A stretch of 64,000 nt of DNA from UBA1181 sp045601045 (lineage in GTDB: Bacteria; Bacteroidota; Bacteroidia; Bacteroidales; Paludibacteraceae). Where the stretch lies: contig JAZRZA010000019.1 of assembly GCA_045601045.1 (NCBI GenBank), forward strand, positions 17,252 to 81,251, given 5' to 3'. The position numbers were made by a program, and so were the translations under genes. The notes below the pieces were generated by a model. The model was not told where the DNA came from. It saw only the letters and a program-made list of their open reading frames with translations, and did not search any database. Shown here piece after piece: positions 7,873-16,110 of this stretch; positions within the stretch are counted from its first letter, which is position 1, and each line of letters begins with the position of its first letter.

Positions 7873-9515
7873 TGTTGTGCCTCCTTTCTTTGCTTCAAGA
7901 TTCGTTGTTCCCTGATGCGGGACGCATGCCAGATAAGGCCGCAAATCAGGGCTAGAAAAACAACCAAAAATATTCTGGCACCGTCAATGTAGGCGATGTT
8001 CGGATCGTTCGGGTTCATGCCTTGGTGCATTAATTCCGCGACGATGGCGGAGTCGTCCAACGGCCATCCCTTGAAACTCAGTAAGCTCCAATCGTCATTC
8101 TTAGGCTTGAACATAGCTGCTAAGAAGATGGTGATAAGCATTGTCGGGGTGATGTATTTCAAAACGAACTTGAAGAATTTAGGAATCTGGATGTCCGCTT
8201 GGTGGTTGATCATCTTCCAACCTTTTTCCACACCCATTACCCAAGAGAATACAATCACTTCCACCATGCCGAAGAAGAATAACGCGACGGTTCCTGCCCA
8301 GAAGTCGTATTGGTCGAAGACGCCATTCTCGAAAAAGAGAATGCAAGGCAGTGCCAAGAAGAAGAGTAAGATACCAATGAAATAGGATGTGGTCTTTTGA
8401 GGCCATTGGTAACTCTCGGAAAGGAAGGCTACGAACGGTTGAGAGATGGAAAGCGCCGAAGTGATGGATGCGAAAAAGAGCAATCCGAAAAAGGCGAGTC
8501 CCGCCAATGCGGAAAGGAGATCTCCCCATTGACCGAATAGGTATGGCATGGTCCTGAATCCAAGGCCGAATCCGCCTCGTTGCGTCAACTCAACGACATT
8601 GTCCACTCCGAAGTAGCCTATGGCGATAGGGATGATGATGGAGCTGCCGATGATGATCTCCGTAAACTCGTTGGTGAAGGCGGCCGTCATCGAACTGAGC
8701 GCGATGTCTTCCTCTCTTTTTAAATAAGATGAGTAGGTCTGGATGGCGCCCATGCCCAGTGAAAGGGTGAAAAACACCTGTCCAGAGGCGGCTAACCAAA
8801 CTTTAGGGTTGAGCAAAGAGTCGAATGCTGGCGGTGTCCATAGAAAGGCGATGGCCTCCGTTCCGTCGCAAACCGCTCCATGATCTCCTGCTTTGATGGT
8901 ATATGCCTTGTATACGAGGAATAGTCCGAAAAGGAGCAACAACGGCATGCAGATTTTGGCCACACGCTCAATGCCCTTGGCGATTCCGTTGCTTAAGATG
9001 TAAACATTCAGCGCTAAGCATACGACGAAACTGAGAAATGTGTCGTATGGAATGCCGAAAGTTGATTCGTCTAGTTTGAGGTAGGTGTCGAAGAATGCGG
9101 AGGTCTCTTGTTCCGTCATGCCGTTGAAAGTTCCGATGAGGGAGTGGACCGTATAGGAGAGAATCCAACTCTCTATGAAGCAGTAGTAAGAGCAGATGAC
9201 GATGCTGGAGAAGATGCCAAGCGAACCCATATATCTCCAAATCTTATGATGGTCAAGCCGTTGAAGGATCATGGGGGTAGAGTGGTGGCCGTGAAGGCCT
9301 CCGAATTTGCCGGTGGACCATTCCACCATGACCAATGGCAGTCCCAATAGGACAAACGATATGATGTAAGGGATGATGAATGTGCCTCCTCCGTTTTGAA
9401 TCGCTTGGATAGGGAATCGCAAGAAATTACCTAAGCCGACAGCACTTCCCGCCATCGCTAAAATCATACCTACTCTTGATCCCCAATTCTCATTCTGCGC
9501 TTTGTTTTGAGCCAT
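7869..9515 (-). CDS. Sodium-dependent amino-acid transporter, NSS (SLC6) family
   Basis: 548 residues with about 12 hydrophobic segments. It should import an amino acid with sodium ions across the inner membrane. The unwound TM1 motif AVGLGNFLRFP (25-35) binds sodium and substrate in LeuT-type transporters, and the following GGGTFIIPYI block is also typical. The C-terminus is longer than in LeuT, as in MetP-type members. The MetS-like gene overlaps its stop, so methionine or alanine is a reasonable substrate guess (inference). A minus-strand TATCTTTG at 9545-9538 lies about 25 bases before the start and may be its -7 box, allowing transcription apart from the pepT unit upstream. Confidence 0.9.
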   Translation of the reverse strand: MAQNKAQNENWGSRVGMILAMAGSAVGLGNFLRFPIQAIQNGGGTFIIPYIISFVLLGLPLVMVEWSTGKFGGLHGHHSTPMILQRLDHHKIWRYMGSLGIFSSIVICSYYCFIESWILSYTVHSLIGTFNGMTEQETSAFFDTYLKLDESTFGIPYDTFLSFVVCLALNVYILSNGIAKGIERVAKICMPLLLLFGLFLVYKAYTIKAGDHGAVCDGTEAIAFLWTPPAFDSLLNPKVWLAASGQVFFTLSLGMGAIQTYSSYLKREEDIALSSMTAAFTNEFTEIIIGSSIIIPIAIGYFGVDNVVELTQRGGFGLGFRTMPYLFGQWGDLLSALAGLAFFGLLFFASITSALSISQPFVAFLSESYQWPQKTTSYFIGILLFFLALPCILFFENGVFDQYDFWAGTVALFFFGMVEVIVFSWVMGVEKGWKMINHQADIQIPKFFKFVLKYITPTMLITIFLAAMFKPKNDDWSLLSFKGWPLDDSAIVAELMHQGMNPNDPNIAYIDGARIFLVVFLALICGLIWHASRIREQRILKQRKEAQQ

Positions 9516-9562
9516 TTCTAATAACTGTAATTTGGTGCAAAGATATAAAATTCAGACAAATT

Positions 9563-11356
9563 CTACTTGAACCAATTTTTCAGTGGAATCTCGAACCCCA
9601 ATCCGTGCATGTAGTTGTAGGTGGCATGGGAGAGACCCGCACCCACTTTGTCTAAGTCATAATCGAATTCGTAGTCGTAGTCTATCTCGTTGTTGCAGAA
9701 TGGATTAGGCGCGGAGTCGCTTCGCTTCACGCCATACTGCTCCGGATTCTTTCCCGAAGGACTGTGGGCGGTCATGGCATATCTGTGCCAGTGGGCGGAT
9801 TGCAGATAGCCGTTCTGGAACATATCCCTGATGTTGCGTAGGGCGTCCAGCGTCTCCTTGTATGTCTCCGTCGGGAATCCGTACATGAGGTAGGCGTGCA
9901 CCATAATGCCCGCGTCGGTCAAATTGCGGGTGGTATTGATCACCTGCTCCACCGTTACCCCTTTGTTCATCAGCTTTAGCAGACGGTCGGATGCCACCTC
10001 TATGCCGCCTGATACCGCTATGCAGCCGGAGAGCGCAAGCAGTTGACACAATTCGGGTGTGAATGATTTGTCGAAGCGTATGTTGCCCCAATAGGAGACA
10101 ATCAGTTTTCGTTGCAGAATCTCTTGCGCAACCTCCTTCAGAAGTTTGGGCGGTAGGGCTTCGTCCACAAAATGGAATCCGCTTTCGCCTGTCTGGGCCA
10201 TTACCCGCTCCATCTTGTCCACGAAATCTTTTGCGCAAGGGGCGCTGTATCGTTTGATGTAATCCAATGAGGTGTCGCAGAAGGCGCATTTCGCCCAGTA
10301 GCAGCCGTGTGCCATGGTCATCTTGTTCCATTTGCCGTTGGTCCATAGGCGGTGCATGGGGTTGAGCGTCTCCGATAGGGAGAAATATTTGTCGAGAGGC
10401 AATCCCCTAAAGTCTGGGGTGTAGTCCTCCTCTTTGGAAAGATTTTCCGAGGAATTGACCTCTCCTTTGATCTCTCCGTTTTCCAACCATAGGGTTCGCA
10501 CCAATGACTCCTTGCCGACTTTTCCTTCTATGTGTTCGCAGACTCTTCCCACGGGAAGTTCCCCGTCATCGAAAAAGAGGTAGTCCACATATTGGAAGAT
10601 GCTGGTGTCGCTCATGGTGCGTAATTCCGTGTTGACGAACCCTCCTCCCATGCCGATCACGATCTCCGGATGGTTCTTGCGAAGCCATTGCGCGCATTTC
10701 AGCGCCGAGTAGAGGCATCCGGGGAATGGGATGGAGAAGCCGACGAATGACGGATTGTCCGAAACGATTTTCTCTTCGAAAAGCTGAAGCATCACTTTTT
10801 CGAGGCGAGATGGCTCTTTCCTCAACTCCTGTTCGATGTCGTCGAAAGTTGGCGCGTAATTGGAGATGTACTCCGCATATTTGGTGAGGTCGAAGTGTTG
10901 GTCGGTGGTCTCTCGGATGTAGTCCGCGATATCTTCGATGAATAGTGTCGCGATGTGTTTGGCAGCATCTACCGTTCCGCTGGTACCGAAGGCCCATTCC
11001 AAGTCTCCGATGTTGTCGAAGCGAGGCCCTTCCGGTAAGAGCGTCCGATTGGCGATCCGCTCCGATAGGGAGAGATCTTTGCCCGAAAGGAATCGGATGA
11101 CATTCTCCACGCAGGCGATGTAGGTCGGGTGTGAGGCGAAGACCCTCCGAGTCTTTTTGCTCATCTTCAGATTCTCCGTTTCGGTGAATAGCTGGGTAAG
11201 AAACTCTTTTGTGTAAATCCGATGGATAAGTTCGATGCCCAAGTCGTGCTGCGCCACCTCGTAACCCTTCCCGCGCAGGTACCCGGTGAGATAAGCGGTT
11301 GCCGGGTAGGGGGTGTTGAGTTGCGTCAAAGGCGGGGTGAAAAATGAGATCTTCAT
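9563..11356 (-). CDS. B12-binding-type radical SAM protein
   Basis: 597 residues. The N-terminal part starts MKISFFTPPLTQLNTPYPATAYLTGYLRGKGY, the pattern of cobalamin-binding Rossmann domains in this superfamily (shown here shortened: FFTPPLTQLNTPY). A GMGGGFVNTELR loop (235-246) lies in the same half. The radical SAM core begins near residue 345 with Cys352, Cys357 and Cys360 (GCYWAKCAFC), which should hold a 4Fe-4S cluster. The spacing is C-x4-C-x2-C, not the usual C-x3-C-x2-C. Later ISGGIEVAS and VHAYLMYGFPTET fit the TIM-barrel core. The substrate is unknown. It lies 7 bases after pepT on the same strand and is surely in its operon; a methyltransferase-type role is possible but not shown. 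Confidence 0.85.
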   Translation of the reverse strand: MKISFFTPPLTQLNTPYPATAYLTGYLRGKGYEVAQHDLGIELIHRIYTKEFLTQLFTETENLKMSKKTRRVFASHPTYIACVENVIRFLSGKDLSLSERIANRTLLPEGPRFDNIGDLEWAFGTSGTVDAAKHIATLFIEDIADYIRETTDQHFDLTKYAEYISNYAPTFDDIEQELRKEPSRLEKVMLQLFEEKIVSDNPSFVGFSIPFPGCLYSALKCAQWLRKNHPEIVIGMGGGFVNTELRTMSDTSIFQYVDYLFFDDGELPVGRVCEHIEGKVGKESLVRTLWLENGEIKGEVNSSENLSKEEDYTPDFRGLPLDKYFSLSETLNPMHRLWTNGKWNKMTMAHGCYWAKCAFCDTSLDYIKRYSAPCAKDFVDKMERVMAQTGESGFHFVDEALPPKLLKEVAQEILQRKLIVSYWGNIRFDKSFTPELCQLLALSGCIAVSGGIEVASDRLLKLMNKGVTVEQVINTTRNLTDAGIMVHAYLMYGFPTETYKETLDALRNIRDMFQNGYLQSAHWHRYAMTAHSPSGKNPEQYGVKRSDSAPNPFCNNEIDYDYEFDYDLDKVGAGLSHATYNYMHGLGFEIPLKNWFK

Positions 11357-11363
11357 GGTTCGC

Positions 11364-12584
11364 TTATTTGGCTGTCAATCTACAAATCTCTGTTAATACA
11401 TTCACGGCCGCGACCATCGAATTGATAGGTATATATTCGAATCTGCTGTGGAAATTCATGCCTCCGGTGAAGATGTTGGGACAAGGAAGACCCATGAAGG
11501 AGAGCGTCGCTCCGTCGGTTCCGCCTCTTATCGGAAGCGGTTGAGGGATGACGTTGCAGTTCAACATCGCCTCTTTGGCCAACTCCACGATGTGCATATT
11601 CGGTACGATCTTCTCCTTCATGTTGAAGTATTGATCCCTGATCTTCACCTCAATACCGCCGCAACCATATTGAGTGTTGATGATTTCGCAATTCTTTTTC
11701 AGTAACTCCTTTTTGTGCTCGAATTTCGTGCGGTCGTGATCTCGGATGATCATCTTCATGTGTCCCTTCTCCGGGGTGCAATTCATCTCAACGGTATGGA
11801 AGAAACCTTCGTGTCCCTCTGTGCTTTCAGGCACTTCCGAGAAGGGGAGCGAGTTTTGGATGGCGGCCGCGACGCGTACCGCGTTGATCATCTTCCCTTT
11901 CGCTTCGCCCGGGTGGACATTGCGGCCGGTGATGTGGATATCTGCGACCGCGGCGTTGAAGTTCTCGTACTGAATTTCTCCCAGTATGCCACCGTCGACG
12001 GTATATGCCCAATCGGCGCCAAACCTCTTCACATCGAACTTGTCGGCTCCTCGTCCGATCTCCTCGTCTGGCGTGAAGGCTATTCTGATCTTCCCATGGG
12101 GGATTGATTTGTCCGTGAGCAGTGTTTCTGCCATGGTCATGATCTCCGCGATGCCCGCTTTATCATCCGCTCCGAGTAGGGTGGTGCCGTCGCTGACAAT
12201 GACGTCTTGACCTAAGTAGTTTTCCGTCTCGGGAAAGTCTGAAACCGAAAGGACAATGTTCTTCTCCTTATTGATAACGATGTCCGATCCTGTGAATCTG
12301 ACGATTTGGGGCTTGACATCTTTCCCCGATGCCTCCGGACTGGTGTCCATATGAGAAATGAATCCGATGACGGGAACCTCTTTGTCGGTCGTGGCGGGTA
12401 TGGTCGCCATCAGATAACCGTTCTCATCCAGATAGACCTCTTCCGCTCCGATCCGGATCAGCTCCTCTTTCAGCGTCTCCGCGAAGTGCGTCTGCCCTTG
12501 TGTCGTAGGTGTTTTGTCACACTGTTCGTCTGATGTTGTCTCTATTTTGACATACTTCATGAATCGGTTTATCAATGCTTCCAT
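11364..12584 (-). CDS. pepT: Peptidase T (tripeptide aminopeptidase, M20B)
   Basis: 406 residues, the normal length. It is a cytoplasmic two-zinc exopeptidase that removes the N-terminal residue of tripeptides. Visible residues: His78 and Asp80 in SHMDTS, the bridging Asp140 in LLGADDKAG, the catalytic pair Glu174/Glu175 in FTPDEEIGRG, a YTVDGG metal-site block, and the late RGGTDGATLS and GGMNFHSRFE motifs. It is the first gene of a minus-strand unit with the radical SAM gene 7 bases downstream. Near the start only a weak -7-like TATCTTTA (12618-12611) was found. Confidence 0.95.
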   Translation of the reverse strand: MEALINRFMKYVKIETTSDEQCDKTPTTQGQTHFAETLKEELIRIGAEEVYLDENGYLMATIPATTDKEVPVIGFISHMDTSPEASGKDVKPQIVRFTGSDIVINKEKNIVLSVSDFPETENYLGQDVIVSDGTTLLGADDKAGIAEIMTMAETLLTDKSIPHGKIRIAFTPDEEIGRGADKFDVKRFGADWAYTVDGGILGEIQYENFNAAVADIHITGRNVHPGEAKGKMINAVRVAAAIQNSLPFSEVPESTEGHEGFFHTVEMNCTPEKGHMKMIIRDHDRTKFEHKKELLKKNCEIINTQYGCGGIEVKIRDQYFNMKEKIVPNMHIVELAKEAMLNCNVIPQPLPIRGGTDGATLSFMGLPCPNIFTGGMNFHSRFEYIPINSMVAAVNVLTEICRLTAK

Positions 12585-12733
12585 GTGTGTATTTATTATA
12601 ATTAGGTGTGTAAAGATAGAAAAAAAGAATGAATAATAGGTGAAAGGTGTCGTGTCGGATACTCGTTTGATGCCAAAAAAGCAATGAATAAGGGAGACTC
12701 GCGTTTTTCGTGTAAAAAACTTTTTGGAAAAGG

Positions 12734-12764
12734 TTGTGGAATATAAAAAGATTGTCTATTTTTG
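12734..12764 (+). promoter_or_regulatory. Promoter of rpsU
   Basis: TTG (12734-12736), 20 bases, then TATTTTTG (12757-12764). The predicted start near 12771 leaves a 36-base AU-rich leader without a Shine-Dalgarno sequence. Confidence 0.65.
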
Positions 12765-12806
12765 CGGTCGCTAAAAAAAGACAATTATAAATTTTTAAAT
12801 ATAGTT

Positions 12807-12998
12807 ATGATCATAGTTCCAGTAAAAGAAGGCGAGAACATCGAGAAAGCCTTGAAGAAATTTAAGAGAAAGTTTGAGAAGACTGGCGTAATCAAAGAGT
12901 TGCGCAAGAGACAACAATTTGACAAGCCATCAGTGTTGAAGCGTCAACAAATGATGCACGCTATCTATGTACAACAATTGAGACGTACAGAGGAATAA
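12807..12998 (+). CDS. rpsU: 30S ribosomal protein bS21
   Basis: 63 residues, starting MIIVPVKEGENIEKALKKFKR and continuing with the basic helical VIKELRKRQQF block, typical of bS21 in Bacteroidota. The frame is open 15 codons further upstream, but the start at 12807 gives the conserved N-terminus. In Bacteroidota, bS21 together with bS18 and bS6 has been shown to cover the anti-Shine-Dalgarno end of 16S rRNA, explaining the scarcity of Shine-Dalgarno sequences. It is the first gene of the rpsU-xer-hpf group. Confidence 0.95.
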   Translation: MIIVPVKEGENIEKALKKFKRKFEKTGVIKELRKRQQFDKPSVLKRQQMMHAIYVQQLRRTEE

Positions 12999-13008
12999 AA
13001 AATCCTAA

Positions 13009-13069
13009 AAGGTATTGCATAATTGAAAATAGTTTCGTACATTCGTACAAAGCTTGTAAGCAATACCTT
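13009..13069 (+). repeat. 10-bp inverted repeat spanning the rpsU-xer gap
   Basis: AAGGTATTGC (13009-13018) is perfectly complementary to GCAATACCTT (13060-13069), with 41 bases between that hold two copies of CGTAC. The 3' arm ends 6 bases before the xer ATG at 13076. As RNA it would fold into a long stem-loop next to that start; it lacks a T-run and so is not a simple terminator. Confidence 0.6.
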
Positions 13070-13075
13070 CTTCGT

Positions 13076-13969
13076 ATGTTGATAGATAGATTTCTGCAAT
13101 ATATAAAGTATGAGAAGGGCTACTCTTCTCATACTTTTGTTTCTTATGAGACCGACCTATCGCAATTTAAGAAGTTCGTAACGGAGCGAAGCGGGGCGGA
13201 AGCGACCACCCTCGACAAGGTAGATTCTTATTTGGTGAGAGAATGGATAGTCTCTATGATGGAGGCGGGAATGTCCGCTTCTTCGGTCAACAGAAAACTC
13301 TCGACTCTGAAGTCCTTCTACGCTTACTTATGTAAACAGGGGGTGATGAAGAAGAGCCCGATGAGTCAAGTGGTTTCTCCTAAGGCAAAAAAACGTTTGC
13401 CGCATTTCTTGCGGGAAGATGAGATGTCGGATATGCTGTCCGGTAGTTCTGAAATTTTCGGTGAGGGGTATGAAGGCGTACGTGACGAATTAATTATGGA
13501 GACTTTCTATACGTTGGGTATCCGTCTTTCGGAACTGGTGGGGTTGAAAGACTCGGATGTGGATCTTCAAGCACAGACAGTATTGGTAAATGGTAAGCGT
13601 AACAAACAGCGTTACGTCCCGTTTGGCGAACCTTTGAAAAATGCGATCCTGGCGTATTTGTCCATTAGAAATAAAGAGGTGCCCGATCGATCGGGTTTCT
13701 TTTTCCTTCGCCCCAATGGCGAGGCTCTCTACCCAGTGTTGGTCTATCGCGTTGTCCATAAATATATATCGGCGGTTAGTTCCTTGTCAAAGAGGAGTCC
13801 CCATGTGCTCAGACATACCTTCGCTACGGCGATGCTGAATAATGGGGCCGAATTGGAGGCGGTTAAAGAACTTTTAGGCCATTCAAGCTTGGCTGCGACG
13901 GAGGTGTATACGCATACAACTTTTGAACAATTACAAAAGAATTATAAACTTGCTCATCCGAGAGCTTAA
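13076..13969 (+). CDS. xerC: Tyrosine recombinase of the XerC/XerD type
   Basis: 297 residues, normal for Xer. These enzymes resolve chromosome dimers at dif during division. The N-terminal SAM-like DNA-binding domain covers about 1-85. The catalytic set is complete: Arg150 (LGIRLSEL), Lys174 (VNGKRNKQR), His243 and Arg246 (HVLRHTF), His269 (LGHSSL) and the nucleophile Tyr278 (EVYTHTT). Bacteroidota chromosomes usually have a second Xer gene elsewhere, so whether this is the C or D partner is not certain. The stable location between rpsU and hpf and the absence of mobile-element genes argue against an integrase. Confidence 0.88.
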   Translation: MLIDRFLQYIKYEKGYSSHTFVSYETDLSQFKKFVTERSGAEATTLDKVDSYLVREWIVSMMEAGMSASSVNRKLSTLKSFYAYLCKQGVMKKSPMSQVVSPKAKKRLPHFLREDEMSDMLSGSSEIFGEGYEGVRDELIMETFYTLGIRLSELVGLKDSDVDLQAQTVLVNGKRNKQRYVPFGEPLKNAILAYLSIRNKEVPDRSGFFFLRPNGEALYPVLVYRVVHKYISAVSSLSKRSPHVLRHTFATAMLNNGAELEAVKELLGHSSLAATEVYTHTTFEQLQKNYKLAHPRA

Positions 13970-13973
13970 ATTT

Positions 13974-13980
13974 AAGGAGG
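13974..13980 (+). promoter_or_regulatory. Strong Shine-Dalgarno sequence of hpf
   Basis: AAGGAGG lies 8 bases before the hpf ATG. It fixes the start at 13989 and is unusual here, since nearly all other starts in the window have only A/T-rich leaders. Confidence 0.75.
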
Positions 13981-13988
13981 AATTGACC

Positions 13989-14294
13989 ATGGAAGTGACA
14001 GTAAAAGCGATCCATTTTGACGCTAACGTGAAGTTGGAAGAGTTCATTCAGAAGAGAATTGTTAAGTTGGAGCAATATTCAGATAAGATCACGTCGGCTG
14101 ATGTGACGCTCGAGTTGATTAAGCCTGAGACAACTGAGAACAAGAAGGTGATGTTGAAAGTGATGGTGCCGGGCAATGAATTGGTGGTTACTAAAACTGC
14201 GGATTCTTTTGAGGAGGCATTCGATAATTCAATGGATGCGATGATCCGTTCGGTGCTTAAAGCGAAAGAAAAACAAAATGATGCAAAAAAATAA
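13989..14294 (+). CDS. hpf: Ribosome hibernation promoting factor, short form
   Basis: 101 residues beginning MEVTVKAIHFDANVKLEEFI. It is the single-domain HPF/YfiA fold (beta-alpha-beta-beta-beta-alpha), with the conserved SFEEAFDNSMDAM helix and a Lys-rich tail. It binds the decoding region of the 30S subunit and promotes inactive ribosome dimers in slow growth. The start is set by AAGGAGG 8 bases upstream; the frame continues open for 22 codons before it, overlapping the end of xer. Gap to xer stop is 19 bases, so it is likely co-transcribed with rpsU and xer. Confidence 0.92.
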   Translation: MEVTVKAIHFDANVKLEEFIQKRIVKLEQYSDKITSADVTLELIKPETTENKKVMLKVMVPGNELVVTKTADSFEEAFDNSMDAMIRSVLKAKEKQNDAKK

Positions 14295-14304
14295 TCCCAA
14301 AAAG

Positions 14305-14335
14305 TTTGTGGGATAAAAAATAATGCCTACATTTG
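14305..14335 (+). promoter_or_regulatory. Promoter of the tRNA-tuf-secE-rpl-rpo block
   Basis: TTTG (14305-14308), exactly 19 bases, then TACATTTG (14328-14335), a full match to the Bacteroidota consensus. Predicted start near 14342, 35 bases before the first tRNA. The -33 box sits inside a 6-bp dyad ATCCCA/TGGGAT (14294-14314). Confidence 0.75.
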
Positions 14336-14376
14336 CAAACCGATTTGGGAAGGTTTCTCAAACGGTTTGCAAAACC

Positions 14377-14450
14377 GCCTCTTTAGCTCAGTTGGCCAGA
14401 GCACGTGATTTGTAATCTCGGGGTCGTTGGTTCGAATCCGACAAGAGGCT
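14377..14450 (+). tRNA. tRNA-Thr (anticodon TGT)
   Basis: 74 bases. Acceptor GCCTCTT/AAGAGGC pairs fully; the D-stem GCTC/GAGC and T-arm with GGTTCGAATCC are clear. The anticodon loop TTTGTAA gives TGT. The anticodon stem CGTGA/TCTCG has one T-T mismatch. CCA is not encoded. Confidence 0.93.
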
Positions 14451-14492
14451 CGAAGGTGCGAAGCACCATCTTTGACATGATGTCTGGAATTT

Positions 14493-14575
14493 GGGTAGTT
14501 ACCAGAGTGGCCAAATGGGGCAGACTGTAAATCTGCTGGCTCTTGCCTTCGGTGGTTCGAATCCATCACTACCCA
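14493..14575 (+). tRNA. tRNA-Tyr (anticodon GTA)
   Basis: 83 bases, class II with a long variable arm (GGCTCTTGCC). Acceptor GGGTAGT/ACTACCC pairs fully, and loop CTGTAAA gives GTA. Confidence 0.95.
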
Positions 14576-14582
14576 CTTAATC

Positions 14583-14655
14583 GCGGAAGTAGCTCAGTTG
14601 GTAGAGCATCAGCCTTCCAAGCTGAGGGTCGCGGGTTCGAACCCCGTTTTCCGCT
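14583..14655 (+). tRNA. tRNA-Gly (anticodon TCC)
   Basis: 73 bases. Acceptor GCGGAAG/TTTCCGC (one G-T pair), anticodon stem CAGC/GCTG, loop CTTCCAA giving TCC. CCA not encoded. Confidence 0.95.
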
Positions 14656-14664
14656 CTTTTTATT

Positions 14665-14736
<72 letters not shown>

Positions 14737-14787
14737 CAAATATATGTTTATATTGTTTATACATTAATAAATTAAAATATTACAATT

Positions 14788-15975
14788 ATGGCAAAAGAAC
14801 AATTCGACCGTTCCAAACCGCACGTAAATATCGGTACTATTGGTCACGTTGACCACGGTAAGACTACTTTGACTGCTGCTATCACTACAGTATTGTCTAA
14901 GAAGGGTCTTTCTGAGCTTCGTTCATTCGATTCTATCGATAACGCTCCTGAGGAGAAAGAGCGTGGTATCACAATCAACACTGCACACGTTGAGTACCAA
15001 ACAGCTAACCGTCACTACGCACACGTTGACTGTCCAGGACACGCCGACTATGTAAAGAACATGGTAACTGGTGCTGCTCAAATGGACGGTGCTATCATCG
15101 TAGTTGCTGCAACTGATGGTCCAATGCCTCAAACTCGTGAGCACATCCTTTTGGCTCGTCAGGTAAACGTACCTCGCTTGGTTGTGTTTATGAACAAGTG
15201 TGATATGGTTGACGACGCTGAGATGTTGGATTTGGTTGAGATGGAAATGCGCGAATTGTTGGGCTTCTATGAGTTCGACGCTGACAACACTCCTTTCGTA
15301 CGTGGTTCTGCTCTTGGTGCTTTGAATGGTGAGGCACAATGGGAAGACAAGGTTATGGAGTTGATGGAGGCGGTTGATACTTGGATCGAACTTCCTAAGC
15401 GTGATATCGATAAGCCATTCTTGATGCCTGTTGAGGACGTATTCTCAATCACTGGTCGTGGTACTGTTGCTACAGGTCGTATCGAGACTGGTATCATCAA
15501 GGTAGGTGAGGAAGTCGAGATCATCGGTTTGGGTGCTGAGAAGTTGAAGTCAACCGTAACTGGTGTTGAGATGTTCCGTAAGTTGTTGGATCAAGGTGAG
15601 GCTGGAGATAACGTAGGTTTGTTGCTCCGTGGTATCGATAAGGATCAAATCAAGCGTGGTATGGTTCTTTGTAAGCCAGGTCAAGTAACTCCTCACACTG
15701 AGTTCAAGGCTTCTGTTTATATCTTGAAGAAGGAAGAGGGTGGACGTCACACTCCATTCCACAACCACTATCGTCCTCAATTCTACATCCGTACTTTGGA
15801 TGTTACTGGTGAGATCACTTTGCCAGAGGGAACTGAGATGGTTATGCCAGGTGACAACTTGGAGATCACTGTTAAGTTGATCAACCCAGTTGCTTGTGAT
15901 GAGGGTCTTCGTTTCGCTATCCGTGAGGGTGGTAGAACTGTAGGTTCTGGACAAATCACTGCAATCCTTGACTAA
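14788..15975 (+). CDS. tuf: Translation elongation factor Tu
   Basis: 395 residues. It delivers aminoacyl-tRNA to the ribosome with GTP. The G1 loop GHVDHGKTT (19-27), G3 DCPGHADYVKNM and G4 NKCD are all present, followed by domains II and III ending GSGQITAILD. The start ATG is preceded by an A/T-rich leader. Codon use is strongly biased to GGT, GTT, CGT and AAG, as for a highly expressed gene. Placement behind four tRNA genes and before tRNA-Trp-secE is a widespread arrangement. Confidence 0.98.
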   Translation: MAKEQFDRSKPHVNIGTIGHVDHGKTTLTAAITTVLSKKGLSELRSFDSIDNAPEEKERGITINTAHVEYQTANRHYAHVDCPGHADYVKNMVTGAAQMDGAIIVVAATDGPMPQTREHILLARQVNVPRLVVFMNKCDMVDDAEMLDLVEMEMRELLGFYEFDADNTPFVRGSALGALNGEAQWEDKVMELMEAVDTWIELPKRDIDKPFLMPVEDVFSITGRGTVATGRIETGIIKVGEEVEIIGLGAEKLKSTVTGVEMFRKLLDQGEAGDNVGLLLRGIDKDQIKRGMVLCKPGQVTPHTEFKASVYILKKEEGGRHTPFHNHYRPQFYIRTLDVTGEITLPEGTEMVMPGDNLEITVKLINPVACDEGLRFAIREGGRTVGSGQITAILD

Positions 15976-15991
15976 TTAATTAGTTAAAATA

Positions 15992-16015
15992 GGTTCCTCG
16001 GATTTCCGGGGAACC
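15992..16015 (+). terminator. Strong hairpin between tuf and tRNA-Trp
   Basis: GGTTCCTCGG (15992-16001) pairs with CCGGGGAACC (16006-16015), ten pairs with one G-T, loop ATTT. No T-run follows, so it may be an RNA processing or 3'-protection element, not a full terminator; the tRNA begins 6 bases later. Confidence 0.55.
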
Positions 16016-16020
16016 ATCCT

Positions 16021-16093
16021 ACGGGAGTAGCTCAGTTGGTAGAGCACTGGTCTCCAAAACCAGGTGTCGGGAGTTCGAGCCTCTCCTTCCGTG
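16021..16093 (+). tRNA. tRNA-Trp (anticodon CCA)
   Basis: 73 bases. Acceptor ACGGGAG/CTTCCGT (one G-T pair), anticodon stem CTGGT/ACCAG with loop CTCCAAA giving CCA. Eighteen bases before secE. Confidence 0.95.
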
Positions 16094-16110
16094 CAAAAAA
16101 CAGTTATGAA

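Noticed and set aside
13076..13969. Phage or transposon integrase
   Set aside because: Complete Xer-type protein, sitting between rpsU and hpf, with no att-like repeats or mobile genes around it.
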